Below, in pieces: positions 8,180 to 17,118 of a DNA stretch of 64,000 bases. The stretch's first letter is position 1, and each line of letters opens with the position of its first letter. Where the stretch lies: positions 19,838-83,837 of the IMG/VR virus record IMGVR_UViG_3300034418_012856. One strand, written 5' to 3'. The DNA comes from a virus. The position numbers and the translations under genes are program-made. The notes beneath the pieces are model-generated. The model searched no databases and was not told the DNA's origin. It was given only the letters and a program-made list of their open reading frames with translations.

Positions 8180-9808
8180 ATGGCCGGATTTAACGAAACA
8201 CCAGAAGGGAACCCGATATTCCAAAGGATTAGAGAGTCTGTAAAGTCTCTCAGCAATTTTGGTATGAGGTATGGTGATATGGTCATTAAAAATTCACAGG
8301 CCATTGGATCGATAGAAGCTGATTTTATGAAAAAGCAATCTATCGATGATGAGAGCTTGCTTTATTCCCTCGGTAGACAAGACACGACCACAAGACAATT
8401 TATCAGCTACTATGATAAGGATTACGCAGGAAAGAGAGATTATCTTAGGAAGTTTGCTCTGAATCCTGAGATAGAGTACATCTTGGATACTGTCTGTGAC
8501 GAAGCGATAACTTTTGATTCATACAACTTCTTTGCATATCCAGCATTTTTAAATCTTACCGATGTAAAGGATAAGATAAAAAACCGTCTGGACGAGAATT
8601 ATAAGAATTTGTATGACATGTTCGGCTTCGGCGATGATATCAGCGGGTGGCAATACTTTAGACAGCTAATGGTCGATGGCTTTCTTGCCTTTGAAATAGT
8701 TTATGATGACAAAGGTAAGAAGATTATTGGATTTAAGGAATTAGATGCAACTACTCTAATGCCATCTGTTGAAAAGCAGCCTGATGGTACTTATTTGAGT
8801 GTTTGGTATCAATACCCAAAGGATATCAATAAGAGGAGGATGCTATATGACTCCCAGGTGATTTACATATCATTTGCTAAGGGAAACACAGTTTCTAGGA
8901 TTAGCTATGTCGAAAGACTTATAAGGCCCTACAACATTCTTAGGATAATCGAGTACACTAGGGTAATATGGTCGGTTATGAACGCATCGTTCAGAATGAA
9001 AATGACTGTACCGATTGGATCGAGATCTCCACAGAAGTCTATGCAAACCTTGGGTGAGCTTATGAGTATCTATAAGGAAGATATTAGGTTCAATGATGAG
9101 AGTGGGGAGTTAACAGTAGATGGCAGACCTAAGATACAGTTTTATAAGAATTATCTAATGCCTTCTGGTGTTAATGGAACACCAACGATAGAACCTATTA
9201 ATAATGCTGGCCCAAACTTAAACGATCCCCAGCCTCTTGCTTATTTCTACGATAAGCTAGTTCAGGAATCTAAAATTCCTTTTTCTAGGTTCCAAGGTCC
9301 TGATGGTGGATCTATAGGAAACTATTCGAATGGTGCAGAAGGATTGGATAAAGAGGAAATAAGGTTTGGTAAGTTTATTAGTAGGCTTAGATCTATCTTC
9401 CAGGATCTTTTGGTTAAGCCACTTTGGATTCAAATGTGTAAGGATTTTCCGGAGTTGGAGAAGGATTACTTATTTAAGAGTCAACTGGGGTTGGAATATG
9501 TTTCTGATAATCCATTCAGGGTTAATCAAGAGATAGAAACCATGCTTAAAAAGAAAGAGCAAATTGATGGTATGTATGCTCTTACCGATGATAGCGGTGA
9601 GCCTTTCTTTTCATTGGCTTATCTAATTGAGTCTCATTTGGGAATGACTGAAGATGATATAAAGGCAAATAAGGAAGCTATCAAGAAAAGGAAAGAGGAG
9701 GAAAAAAAGAAAGCTGACGAAGAGGCTAAATCTTCGGAGGAAGAACCCGCAGAGGAAGCTCCAGAAGAATCTCCGGAGGAAACCCCGGAAGAACCCCCAC
9801 AAGAATAA
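8180..9808 (+). CDS. gp20: Portal protein, copy 1 (T4 gp20-like)
   Basis: 542 residues, close to T4 gp20 (524). The diagnostic C-terminal portion reads YFYDKLVQESKIPFSRF...GLDKEEIRFGKFISRLRSIFQDLLVKPL, matching the gp20 pattern of a helix, PxSR, E-x-x-F-x-KFI-x-x-L and a long helix. Upstream are YIDEYRK-like FISYYDKDYAGKRDYLRKFALNPEI and a DxAI element (CDEAI). Portal forms the dodecameric ring through which DNA enters and leaves the head. The last 45 residues are a Glu/Pro/Lys-rich disordered tail (EEPAEEAPEE) that differs from copy 2. The next gene is a full-length paralogue starting 10 nt after this stop. Confidence 0.88.
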   Translation: MAGFNETPEGNPIFQRIRESVKSLSNFGMRYGDMVIKNSQAIGSIEADFMKKQSIDDESLLYSLGRQDTTTRQFISYYDKDYAGKRDYLRKFALNPEIEYILDTVCDEAITFDSYNFFAYPAFLNLTDVKDKIKNRLDENYKNLYDMFGFGDDISGWQYFRQLMVDGFLAFEIVYDDKGKKIIGFKELDATTLMPSVEKQPDGTYLSVWYQYPKDINKRRMLYDSQVIYISFAKGNTVSRISYVERLIRPYNILRIIEYTRVIWSVMNASFRMKMTVPIGSRSPQKSMQTLGELMSIYKEDIRFNDESGELTVDGRPKIQFYKNYLMPSGVNGTPTIEPINNAGPNLNDPQPLAYFYDKLVQESKIPFSRFQGPDGGSIGNYSNGAEGLDKEEIRFGKFISRLRSIFQDLLVKPLWIQMCKDFPELEKDYLFKSQLGLEYVSDNPFRVNQEIETMLKKKEQIDGMYALTDDSGEPFFSLAYLIESHLGMTEDDIKANKEAIKKRKEEEKKKADEEAKSSEEEPAEEAPEESPEETPEEPPQE

Positions 9809-9817
9809 TAATATAGA

Positions 9818-11422
9818 ATGGCAGGTTTTTTAGATTATGTAGCAGAAAGATCCTTCTTGGGTAACCTGTATAAGAATTTATCCAAGGTTGGAAGGTTTGG
9901 AATGGAATACGAAGATATGGTAATTCGTAATTCCCAAGCTGTTGGTGCTACTGAATCTAACTTTTTCAACGAACAGGGAAGTGGATTTACTGAAAACAAC
10001 GCATTTTATTGGACCCTTGGATATCAAGATACGAAGGTTAGAAAATATATTGCCTACTTCGACAAGGACTACATGGGTAAAAGAGACTTCCTTAGGAAAT
10101 TCTCTTTGAATGGCGAAATTGATTTTATCCTGGATACACTTACTGATGATGCTATCAATTACGATGACAAAAATTTCTTTAGTTATCCGTCTTTAGCTAA
10201 CATTGATCTAAAGCCTAATGTGCTTGATAAGGTAAACGAGACATATCAGAATTTGTATATGCTGTTTGGCTTTCAGCAAAGCATATTAGCTTGGCAATAT
10301 TTTAAGCAGTTTTTGATTGATGGGTTTTTGGCTTTTGAGATTGTTTATTCTACTGATGGCAAGAAAATAGTTGGATTTAAAGAATTAGATCCAACCTCCC
10401 TTCAACCCGCTACAGAACAGCAGCCAAATGGTGAATTCCAACAGATTTGGATACAATACCCAGAGGATAATAAAATGACAAGGAAGCTCAGAAGTGAGCA
10501 GATCATTTATCTTTCGTATGCTAAAGGAAATACAATTTCTAGGGTAAGCTATGTGGAGAGACTTATAAGGTCTTATAACATTCTAAGAATCATGGAAAAC
10601 ACCAGGGTTATTTGGAATGTGATGAATGCTTCTTACAGACTTAAGTTTGTAATCCCTGTTGGTTCACAGTCTCAGCAAAAAGCGATGCAAACCCTTGGAC
10701 AGCTAATGTCTATCTATAAAGAGGAAATGGAAATTAATGATTCCTCGGGTGAACTAACAGTAAACGGTAGACCTAAGGTTCAGTTTTATAAGAATTATCT
10801 TTTCCCTGAGAAAGATGGACAATCCCCACAGATTGAAACCCTTGATCCCAATGGACCAGATTTCAATGTTATGGATAATGTTATTTACTTCTATAACAAG
10901 CTTAAACTGGATTCGAAAATACCTTATGCAAGGTTTGCTTTCCGAAATGGTACCCCGGCTAACTATCAAATAAGTATAGATCAGCTAGAAAGGGATGAAA
11001 TTAGGTTTGAGAAATTCTTAACAAGACTAAGATCGATCTTCCAAGAAATATTGGTCAAACCTCTTTACATACAAATGTGTTTGGACTTCCCAGAATTAGC
11101 TAAGGATAGATCATTCAAAGCAAATCTGGGCCTAAGTTATGTAAGAGAAAACCTTTTCGAGGAGTTTATTCAATTGCAAAACTATACAAAACGCACCCAG
11201 TTTATAAATGACCTTGGTGAAATGAAGCAAAAGATTGGCGAGGAAGAGGAATCTTATTTTGACAAAGAATTCCTGATTAAAAGGTATCTCGGTTTAACTA
11301 TGGACGAATATAAGAAGAACGAGAAATATAAGGAAGCTGAAGCTAAGCTTGCTGAGGAAAAAGCTAAGGAAGCCGGATCTGAGGGCGGAGAGGAAGGCGG
11401 AGGCGAGTCATTCACCCTATAA
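9818..11422 (+). CDS. gp20: Portal protein, copy 2 (T4 gp20-like paralogue)
   Basis: 534 residues, clearly homologous to copy 1 over its whole length, about half identical by eye. Shared blocks include FGMxYxDMVIxNSQA, DKDYxGKRDxLRKF, WQYFxQ, DGFLAFEIVY, YVERLIR and DEIRFxKFxxRLRSIFQ. Differences cluster at the N-terminal 15 residues, around 55-65, in the loop after KIP (FAFRNGTPANYQ) and in the tail, which is Gly/Glu-rich here. Both copies look intact, with no stops or frameshifts. They could form a mixed ring or be alternative portals. The heptose kinase follows after 10 nt. Confidence 0.86.
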   Translation: MAGFLDYVAERSFLGNLYKNLSKVGRFGMEYEDMVIRNSQAVGATESNFFNEQGSGFTENNAFYWTLGYQDTKVRKYIAYFDKDYMGKRDFLRKFSLNGEIDFILDTLTDDAINYDDKNFFSYPSLANIDLKPNVLDKVNETYQNLYMLFGFQQSILAWQYFKQFLIDGFLAFEIVYSTDGKKIVGFKELDPTSLQPATEQQPNGEFQQIWIQYPEDNKMTRKLRSEQIIYLSYAKGNTISRVSYVERLIRSYNILRIMENTRVIWNVMNASYRLKFVIPVGSQSQQKAMQTLGQLMSIYKEEMEINDSSGELTVNGRPKVQFYKNYLFPEKDGQSPQIETLDPNGPDFNVMDNVIYFYNKLKLDSKIPYARFAFRNGTPANYQISIDQLERDEIRFEKFLTRLRSIFQEILVKPLYIQMCLDFPELAKDRSFKANLGLSYVRENLFEEFIQLQNYTKRTQFINDLGEMKQKIGEEEESYFDKEFLIKRYLGLTMDEYKKNEKYKEAEAKLAEEKAKEAGSEGGEEGGGESFTL

Positions 11423-11432
11423 TTTTATATAA

Positions 11433-12440
11433 ATGGATCTAAAGGATCTCCTGTCTTCAAAGAAAATTCTGGTAGTTGGTGATGTTATATTAGACCATTA
11501 CATCTATGGTAAGGTTTATCGGGTTTCTCCGGAAGCACCAGTACCTGTAGTGCTAAAATCAAATTCAACATATTGTTTGGGTGGATCAGCAAATGTCGCC
11601 CAAAACGTTTCTTCTTTCGGGTCTGAATGCTGGCTTCTAGGTGTTTATGGTAATGACCAGGGATCTGTAGAGATCGACAATCTTCTCGGTGAGAAGAATA
11701 TACACTCGCTTATGATAACCGATATCTCTAGACCAACCGTAGAAAAAACCAGGGTTATTGGGAATAGTCATCAGATTGTTAGAATAGATTCCGAGACAAG
11801 TGACCCGTTGACATCTGATATCCAGGATGAGGTATTGGAATCTTTTAACAACATTATACACCAGATGGACGGTGTTATTATACAAGACTATGGAAAGGGA
11901 ATGCTTAGTGGGGAGCTTATAAGTAAGATAACTGATATCTGCACCGAGCTGGAAATCCCTACTCTGACTGATCCTAAGGATAGAGATTTTTCCAAATATA
12001 TTGGATCTACCTGGATAAAACCAAATCTTAGTGAGTTTAAGTCATCTCTTAATATTCCACAGCCTGAAGCAATTGACTTAAAACGTACCACGAAACTCAT
12101 GGATTCTTTGATGGACTCTTTTGGTTTTAGAGGAGTTTTGCTTACCCTTTCCGAGGATGGTATGATGTTAAAGACGAATTCAGATTTTGAACAGGTCGAT
12201 GGAATCCAAATAGAGGTAACTGACGTTTCTGGAGCGGGTGATACAGTTAGTGCTGTTTTCATGCTTCTGCTAACAAATAACGTCTCTTATCTCGATTGCT
12301 TGAGAATATCAAATCTTGCTGGTTCCCTGGTTTGTCAAGTATCCGGAGCAGTACCGGTAGATTCCAATAACCTTTATATGACACTTCTTAAAAATTCTTG
12401 GGTTATCACAAGCCTTTCTGGAGAGCCCATTTTGATTTAG
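11433..12440 (+). CDS. hldA: D-glycero-beta-D-manno-heptose-7-phosphate kinase (HldE N-domain / RfaE1)
   Basis: 335 residues, the length of the free-standing kinase half of HldE; the cytidylyltransferase half is absent. PfkB-family signatures are VLVVGD-like KILVVGDVILDHYIYG, the RVSPEAPVPVV segment typical of RfaE, LGGSANVAQNV and DVSGAGDT (264-271; the second Asp, D270, is the catalytic base). It phosphorylates heptose-7-phosphate at C1 on the route to ADP-heptose, a precursor of the lipopolysaccharide core. It lies between the portal and ligase genes, away from the glycosyltransferases further right. The likely purpose is altering host surface sugars or feeding a phage glycosylation route; this is inference. 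Confidence 0.85.
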   Translation: MDLKDLLSSKKILVVGDVILDHYIYGKVYRVSPEAPVPVVLKSNSTYCLGGSANVAQNVSSFGSECWLLGVYGNDQGSVEIDNLLGEKNIHSLMITDISRPTVEKTRVIGNSHQIVRIDSETSDPLTSDIQDEVLESFNNIIHQMDGVIIQDYGKGMLSGELISKITDICTELEIPTLTDPKDRDFSKYIGSTWIKPNLSEFKSSLNIPQPEAIDLKRTTKLMDSLMDSFGFRGVLLTLSEDGMMLKTNSDFEQVDGIQIEVTDVSGAGDTVSAVFMLLLTNNVSYLDCLRISNLAGSLVCQVSGAVPVDSNNLYMTLLKNSWVITSLSGEPILI

Positions 12441-12444
12441 ATCA

Positions 12445-12476
12445 TTTTTTTAGTACGTTTTGGTTTCTTAGATTTG
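12445..12476 (+). promoter_or_regulatory. Putative non-late promoter with TAnnTTTG box
   Basis: TAGATTTG (12469-12476) fits the Bacteroidetes -7 consensus TAnnTTTG and ends 18 nt before the ligase ATG. The preceding stretch TTTTTTAG..CGTTTTGG..TTTC closely resembles the one before the Fpg/Nei gene (19535-19565). No clear -33 TTG is present at the usual spacing. Probably an early or middle promoter read by host-type sigma. Confidence 0.4.
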
Positions 12477-12493
12477 TATTATAATAAAAGCAT

Positions 12494-13840
12494 ATGAAGA
12501 AGGAACTGGAGATATTTATGGAGATAGAAAGCCTTTCTGGTAATGGATCTCAGAAGGTAAAGCAAACACTCATTTCAGAGAATTTGTCTAATGAAATGGA
12601 ATACCTTTTGGATGTTTGCTTCAATCCATTTATTACAACAAAGCTCCACAAGCTGAATCTTAATACACATACTCCTGGAAGAAAATACCAGAGAGACCCT
12701 GAGGAGTTTTGGAACACATTTAAAACCTTGGTGGAAGAGCTTAAAGCTGCACCTGCTGCAAATGATTCCCTTAGACAAAGGGCTGAGGATCTTCTTGAAC
12801 ACACTTTTGATCCCGACAGCGATGTTGATCTGGGTATAAGGAAGATGCTCATGAAAGTCCTAACTAAAAGGATGAATATCGGGCTAGGTGCTAAGTTGAT
12901 CAATAAAGCAGTTGGGTCTGAGATTATCCCGGATCCGTCTTTAATGCTTGCAACTGATAAGCAGGAGGAGATTGAAACCTGGGACAAAATCTATTGTGAA
13001 GAGAAGTATGACGGTGTTAGGGTTATAGCTATGATGAATCCTGACAGGTCATTCTCTTTTTATACACGTGCATTCAATGAGCTAGACTCTTCCAAATTAA
13101 GCAAGATTGCGAAGGACCTTTCCACAATCTCAGATAAGGCTGGTCACACTAATGTATTTTATGATGGTGAGCTAACAGATTTCGATAGAAAGTCAGTTTC
13201 TGGAAAGGTAACTCAGATTTTAAAAGGAACAGCCCCTGATAATATAGATGACAATTTCCTTTTTAATGTGTTTGACTTGGAGGACAATGCAACACTTGAA
13301 AAAGGCAAGGGCTCTGTACTGTATACAGAGAGAAGAAGGTCTCTTGCAGAGACGTTGAACTTTCTACCTGAGGATTCCAACATTAGGCTCGGTCAGATGT
13401 GGGAGGTAGATTCTATGGAGGATACCCTGATAATCTATAAGGATATCGTTTCTAAAGGTGGTGAGGGGGTTATTTGCAAGAATGATCATTTGTATGAGTG
13501 CAAAAGAAGCAAAAGCTGGATTAAGCTTAAAGAAGTAAATGATTGCGACTTAGAGGTAGTTGGATGGTATCCAGGAGAGGGTAAAAGAGAGGGATTCATA
13601 GGAGGACTTATTTGTACTGACCAATCAAAAACACTAAACGTAAAAATTGGTGCAGGATTTACCGATCTCGATCTTGAGACATTGAGTCAAAATCCAGATG
13701 ATTTGATCGGTAGAATTGCTGCTGTTCAATACAATGTGCCTATCACGGATAAGCATCAAAATCGAAGCTTATTCCTGCCAAGATTTATTGAGATTAGAAC
13801 TGATAAGATGTTCCCCGACGACCTCTCTAACTTGTTCTAA
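12494..13840 (+). CDS. gp30: ATP-dependent DNA ligase, T4 gp30-like
   Basis: 448 residues (T4: 487). Motif I is EEKYDGVRV with the adenylated Lys at 171. Later motifs are FYTRAFNE (III-like), FYDGELTDF, FNVFDLED, GGEGVICK (IV) and WIKLKE (V), then an OB-fold with EVVGWYPGEGKREGFIGGL. It seals nicks, joining Okazaki fragments and repaired strands. It has its own probable promoter upstream and a terminator downstream, so it may be transcribed alone. Replication genes (gp44, RNase H, gp62-like) follow. Confidence 0.92.
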   Translation: MKKELEIFMEIESLSGNGSQKVKQTLISENLSNEMEYLLDVCFNPFITTKLHKLNLNTHTPGRKYQRDPEEFWNTFKTLVEELKAAPAANDSLRQRAEDLLEHTFDPDSDVDLGIRKMLMKVLTKRMNIGLGAKLINKAVGSEIIPDPSLMLATDKQEEIETWDKIYCEEKYDGVRVIAMMNPDRSFSFYTRAFNELDSSKLSKIAKDLSTISDKAGHTNVFYDGELTDFDRKSVSGKVTQILKGTAPDNIDDNFLFNVFDLEDNATLEKGKGSVLYTERRRSLAETLNFLPEDSNIRLGQMWEVDSMEDTLIIYKDIVSKGGEGVICKNDHLYECKRSKSWIKLKEVNDCDLEVVGWYPGEGKREGFIGGLICTDQSKTLNVKIGAGFTDLDLETLSQNPDDLIGRIAAVQYNVPITDKHQNRSLFLPRFIEIRTDKMFPDDLSNLF

Positions 13841-13854
13841 ATGGGAAACTTAAG

Positions 13855-13889
13855 GCTCTTTTTTCTGTACAAGAATAAAGAGCTTTTTT
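13855..13889 (+). terminator. Rho-independent terminator abutting the gp44 start
   Basis: GCTCTTT (13855-13861) pairs with AAAGAGC (13877-13883), followed by six T that end exactly at the gp44 ATG (13890). Transcripts ending here would stop after the ligase; read-through would be needed for gp44, whose start lies at the base of the hairpin. It may therefore act as an attenuator or affect gp44 translation. Confidence 0.7.
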
Positions 13890-14837
13890 ATGATAGACCA
13901 ACTCCTCACAGAGAAGTTAAGACCCAAACAAATCAAGCATATGATCCTTCCAGACAGGATCAGAAAATTGTTCGACGAAAAGGGGCTTAACCATAATGTT
14001 TTATTAGCAGGATCTCCTGGGTGTGGAAAGACAACTTTAGCAAAGATTCTTTCCAACGATCTCCCACACATTTTTATAAATGTATCTGACGAGAGCTCCG
14101 TTGATACCATCAGGACCAAGATAAATGAATTCTGTTCTACCATGAGTATCATGGATGGGAAGTCATCTAAAAAAGTGGTTGTACTGGATGAGTTTGATGG
14201 TGCTTCTGATCAATTCTATAAGGCATTAAGGGGAACAATCGAAAAGTTTGCTTCCAATACTAGGTTTATTGCAACCTGTAATTGGCTGAATAAAGTACCA
14301 GAAGCTATTCAAAGTAGGTTTGAGGTTATCAATTTCGATCCGATAAATCAAGCAGAGGAGGAGTTTTTACGAAATGAATGGAGAAGTAGGATCAAGCTAA
14401 TTCTTGGGAAGTTGAGCATCTCTATTGACGATGCATCTCTTGATGAGTTTGAGAAGGAGTACTTCCCAGATCTTAGATCTTCCCTAAACCGAATCCAATC
14501 CTGGGTTATCGAAGGAGTTCAAACAATTGATATTTCTAGGGTAAGGGATTCTGGCTGGTCATATGATGATCTCTACAATATGATCTTTTCTTCTAAGGAT
14601 CCGATTGGTAATTACCAGGTGATAGTTGGTCAATATTCATCTAAGGTCGATGATGTTATGGCTGCTTTAGGTGAGGAGTTTATACAATGGATCATGAAGA
14701 ATAAATCTACGTACGCTAAGATTATTCCAGCAGTAGTAGTTGAGGTTGCTCATCACCAGGCACAGAGACAACTGGTTATTGATCCAGTAGTGAGTTTGTT
14801 GTCTCTGATTTTTAAGATACAAAAACTAGTAGACTGA
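13890..14837 (+). CDS. gp44: Clamp-loader large subunit, T4 gp44-like AAA+ ATPase
   Basis: 315 residues (T4 gp44: 319). Walker A is GSPGCGKTT (about 41-49), Walker B VVVLDEFD (about 95-102), sensor 1 is in FIATCNW and the arginine finger is in QSRFE. The N-terminus TEKLRPKQIKHMILP matches the RFC-type start. The C-terminal region forms the collar. The enzyme opens and loads the sliding clamp (gp45) on DNA. No small-subunit gene is adjacent; a candidate lies at 17118. The stop overlaps the next ATG. Confidence 0.9.
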   Translation: MIDQLLTEKLRPKQIKHMILPDRIRKLFDEKGLNHNVLLAGSPGCGKTTLAKILSNDLPHIFINVSDESSVDTIRTKINEFCSTMSIMDGKSSKKVVVLDEFDGASDQFYKALRGTIEKFASNTRFIATCNWLNKVPEAIQSRFEVINFDPINQAEEEFLRNEWRSRIKLILGKLSISIDDASLDEFEKEYFPDLRSSLNRIQSWVIEGVQTIDISRVRDSGWSYDDLYNMIFSSKDPIGNYQVIVGQYSSKVDDVMAALGEEFIQWIMKNKSTYAKIIPAVVVEVAHHQAQRQLVIDPVVSLLSLIFKIQKLVD

Positions 14838-15127
14838 TGGATTTATTACCTGAAGAAATAAGAAAGAACACTTACCTCTATAAATTTTATAAAAGAGGTG
14901 AAAGAGCAATGATGTATGAACAAATAGAGCCAAGCACTGGACAAACAGTAGGGTTTGAGATATTTAAGAGAAAGATAGACAAACCAAAGGTAGTATTTGG
15001 TATCCAATTGAATGAGAGAGAAATCTTTCCAGGAAACGAGGATTTTGGTAAATGGGCATGGTCCATTACTGATGAGGGAAGAGCTCTAGAAAGATTTAAC
15101 CTAATTGAGAGTCAAACCGATGAATAA
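14837..15127 (+). CDS. Small hypothetical protein
   Basis: 96 residues, unrecognised. A single alpha/beta domain appears likely (YLYKFYKRGERAMMYEQIEP, VGFEIFKRKID, WAWSITDEGRALERF). The ATG overlaps the gp44 stop and its own stop overlaps the next ATG, so it is translationally coupled within a replication operon. The protein has no membrane segment and no cysteine cluster. Confidence 0.55.
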   Translation: MDLLPEEIRKNTYLYKFYKRGERAMMYEQIEPSTGQTVGFEIFKRKIDKPKVVFGIQLNEREIFPGNEDFGKWAWSITDEGRALERFNLIESQTDE

Positions 15128-15464
15128 GCAGGGACTAGTATTTTTCTTAATTATAGCCCTTGCACAATCCGGTGCATGGTTCCAGCAGTTTTCCCAAGTG
15201 AGATGGGAATGGTTTAAAAACAACAACTGGTTTAATATTGGTATCCTTGGAATTCTCCTTTCTATACTTTTTGTGTATGGTGCAAGAATTGGGTACACTG
15301 CCTGGGAAAGTGTTTGGAAAGTTCGATTGATACAATTTTCGATTGGAGCATTTGTCGTATCCTTTTGGAGTTGGATAATACTAGGAGAGGGTGTGAATTT
15401 AAAGACTTTTGTTTGTTTGATCCTAGCATTGATGATTATCCTTATTCAGGTTTTTTGGAAATAG
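15120..15464 (+). CDS. Four-TM protein resembling small drug/metabolite transporters
   Basis: 114 residues from the ATG at 15120; the upstream in-frame TTG (15105) is less likely. Four hydrophobic segments lie at about 4-18, 36-56, 66-86 and 91-112. The last two read like the small multidrug resistance/EamA half-unit: IGAFVVSFWSWIILGEG...LILALMIILIQVFW, with the Gly-Glu before the last helix. Such proteins act as dimers in the inner membrane and export small molecules. Family assignment rests on pattern alone. Finding it between clamp-loader and nucleotide-kinase genes is unexpected. Confidence 0.55.
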   Translation: MNKQGLVFFLIIALAQSGAWFQQFSQVRWEWFKNNNWFNIGILGILLSILFVYGARIGYTAWESVWKVRLIQFSIGAFVVSFWSWIILGEGVNLKTFVCLILALMIILIQVFWK

Positions 15465-15467
15465 AAT

Positions 15468-15989
15468 ATGAAAAGGCTTATTATAGTAGGTAAAGGTGGT
15501 TCAGGTAAAGATCATCTTAGGAAAAAACTAGAAGACAGAGGATTTAAATATTGTGTATCTCACACAAGCAGGCCACCGCGCCACGGAGAAATTGACGGGA
15601 AGGATTATCACTTTATATCCCTGGATACTGCAATCCATGAATTTATTGAAACCAATAGATTCTATGAGCATGTTATTTTCAATGGCTGGGTTTACGGTAC
15701 TTCTCTTGACGAATTTAACTCGAGTAATCTTTTTATTATGACACCCTCTGGTTTGTCTTCTATGAAACCCAGAGATAGGGAAGAGTCTTTTGTGGTTTAT
15801 TTGGATATAGCCGAGGATGTAAGAAGGTCTCGATTATCTAAAAGAAACGATGCTGATAAGCTTGAAAGAAGGCTTCAAGCAGACTATGATGACTTTAAGA
15901 ACTTTTTTGATTATGACGAGAGGATTACTGATCCTTTATTTGACAGTGTAGGTGATTGGGGAAATTTAAAATTTTATAGCAATGATTAA
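15468..15989 (+). CDS. gmk: Guanylate kinase-like (d)NMP kinase
   Basis: 173 residues, a little shorter than bacterial guanylate kinase (about 205). The P-loop GKGGSGKDHL at about 8-17 is followed by SHTSRPPRHGEIDGKDYHFIS, the hallmark GMP-binding block, and then YEHVIFNGWVYGTS. Arginines for the lid are present in RRSRLSKRN. It likely converts (d)GMP to (d)GDP for phage DNA synthesis. The P-loop has Lys-Asp in place of the usual Lys-Ser/Thr (GSGKD), which is unusual and may change metal coordination. It overlaps the following RNase H gene by 8 nt. Confidence 0.85.
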   Translation: MKRLIIVGKGGSGKDHLRKKLEDRGFKYCVSHTSRPPRHGEIDGKDYHFISLDTAIHEFIETNRFYEHVIFNGWVYGTSLDEFNSSNLFIMTPSGLSSMKPRDREESFVVYLDIAEDVRRSRLSKRNDADKLERRLQADYDDFKNFFDYDERITDPLFDSVGDWGNLKFYSND

Positions 15990-17118
15990 CGTACTTATTG
16001 ACGGAAACTACATATTTCATAAAACATTTGGTGTTTTTGGTGGATATGGGAATAAAAACCCTGGCGATATCTTAGGAACCCAAAATGAGCAGTCAATGTT
16101 TATTAGAAAAATATCGACTGACCTAACATCATCCCTCAGATCTATTCCTATTGGGGGAAAGCTAGTTTTTACTGTTGACAGTAGAAGTTGGAGAAAGGAT
16201 GTTGAAATTGAAGGTGGAGGTTATAAATCCAACAGGGTGAAGGACGAGGAAGTTGATTGGAGTGTTTTCTTTAACCTCCTTACTTCTTACGGGGAACACC
16301 TTGAAAAAATGGGATTTATATTTTCCAAAGTAAATGGAGCTGAAGGTGATGATTTGCTTTATTTCTGGGCTGATTACCTAAATACCAAGGGTGAAAATTG
16401 TATCATCATTTCGGGGGATAAGGATTTACATCAGCTGGCTAGATGGAAAAAAGATAATTGGACCATAGTTTGGAACGCAAATTCTAAAAACAATATTCTC
16501 TCTGTGCCCGAAGGCTGGGAGGATAACTGGCTTAATAAAAACACAGAGGCAAGTGTATTTGATATGGGCAGTGTAATGGACCCAGATAAAGATAAGCTTA
16601 AGGAATTTATTAAGAAGGTTGAAGTAAATGAAATTAATCCTAGGGATTTCGTTTTCATTAAAATGCTTGTTGGTGATAAGGGAGATGCTGTCCCAGGTAT
16701 ATGGGAGGTACAAGCAGGATCAAAAACCCAAAGAGTTACCCCCAAGAAAGCTGAGACTGTTATGGAATCCTTGCAATCAACACAATGGGCTAAACTTCCC
16801 TTTGCTGAACTTATTGAAGACGACCAATTCCTGGAGTGGACTGCAGGCTATTGTATTAGACTTCTCAAGGATATAGACAGCAAGGATAATCGGGAAAAAG
16901 CTGCTGAGAATCTAAAAAGAAATTATAAACTCATGTGGTTGGACAAGACCGTAATCCCACAGGAGGTAATTCAAGGAACCGTAGAGGAATTAAAAAGAGG
17001 AATATCCTTGCCTAAAAAATCTATTACCCTTGATAGGGTGAAGATTCTTGAGGGAACAAGCTGGATAAGCTCACAAAATGCTCCTAGCCAATTTGACCCC
17101 TTTAAAAACTTTGGATAA
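15982..17118 (+). CDS. rnh: RNase H / 5'-3' exonuclease, T4 Rnh-like (FEN family)
   Basis: 378 residues (T4 RNase H: 305). Acidic metal sites of the FEN fold are visible: VLIDGNY (D7), FTVDSR, NGAEGDDLLYFWADYL, ISGDKDLHQL and MLVGDKGDAVPGI. The last is followed by a helix-hairpin-helix-like region. It removes RNA primers and flaps from lagging-strand fragments. The ATG overlaps the guanylate kinase gene and the stop overlaps the next gene, fitting a replication operon with gp44 and the gp62-like gene. Confidence 0.88.
   Translation: MINVLIDGNYIFHKTFGVFGGYGNKNPGDILGTQNEQSMFIRKISTDLTSSLRSIPIGGKLVFTVDSRSWRKDVEIEGGGYKSNRVKDEEVDWSVFFNLLTSYGEHLEKMGFIFSKVNGAEGDDLLYFWADYLNTKGENCIIISGDKDLHQLARWKKDNWTIVWNANSKNNILSVPEGWEDNWLNKNTEASVFDMGSVMDPDKDKLKEFIKKVEVNEINPRDFVFIKMLVGDKGDAVPGIWEVQAGSKTQRVTPKKAETVMESLQSTQWAKLPFAELIEDDQFLEWTAGYCIRLLKDIDSKDNREKAAENLKRNYKLMWLDKTVIPQEVIQGTVEELKRGISLPKKSITLDRVKILEGTSWISSQNAPSQFDPFKNFG

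Noticed and set aside
12550-12987. Minus-strand frame of 145 codons inside DNA ligase
   Set aside because: Antisense to well-supported ligase domains; no independent signals.
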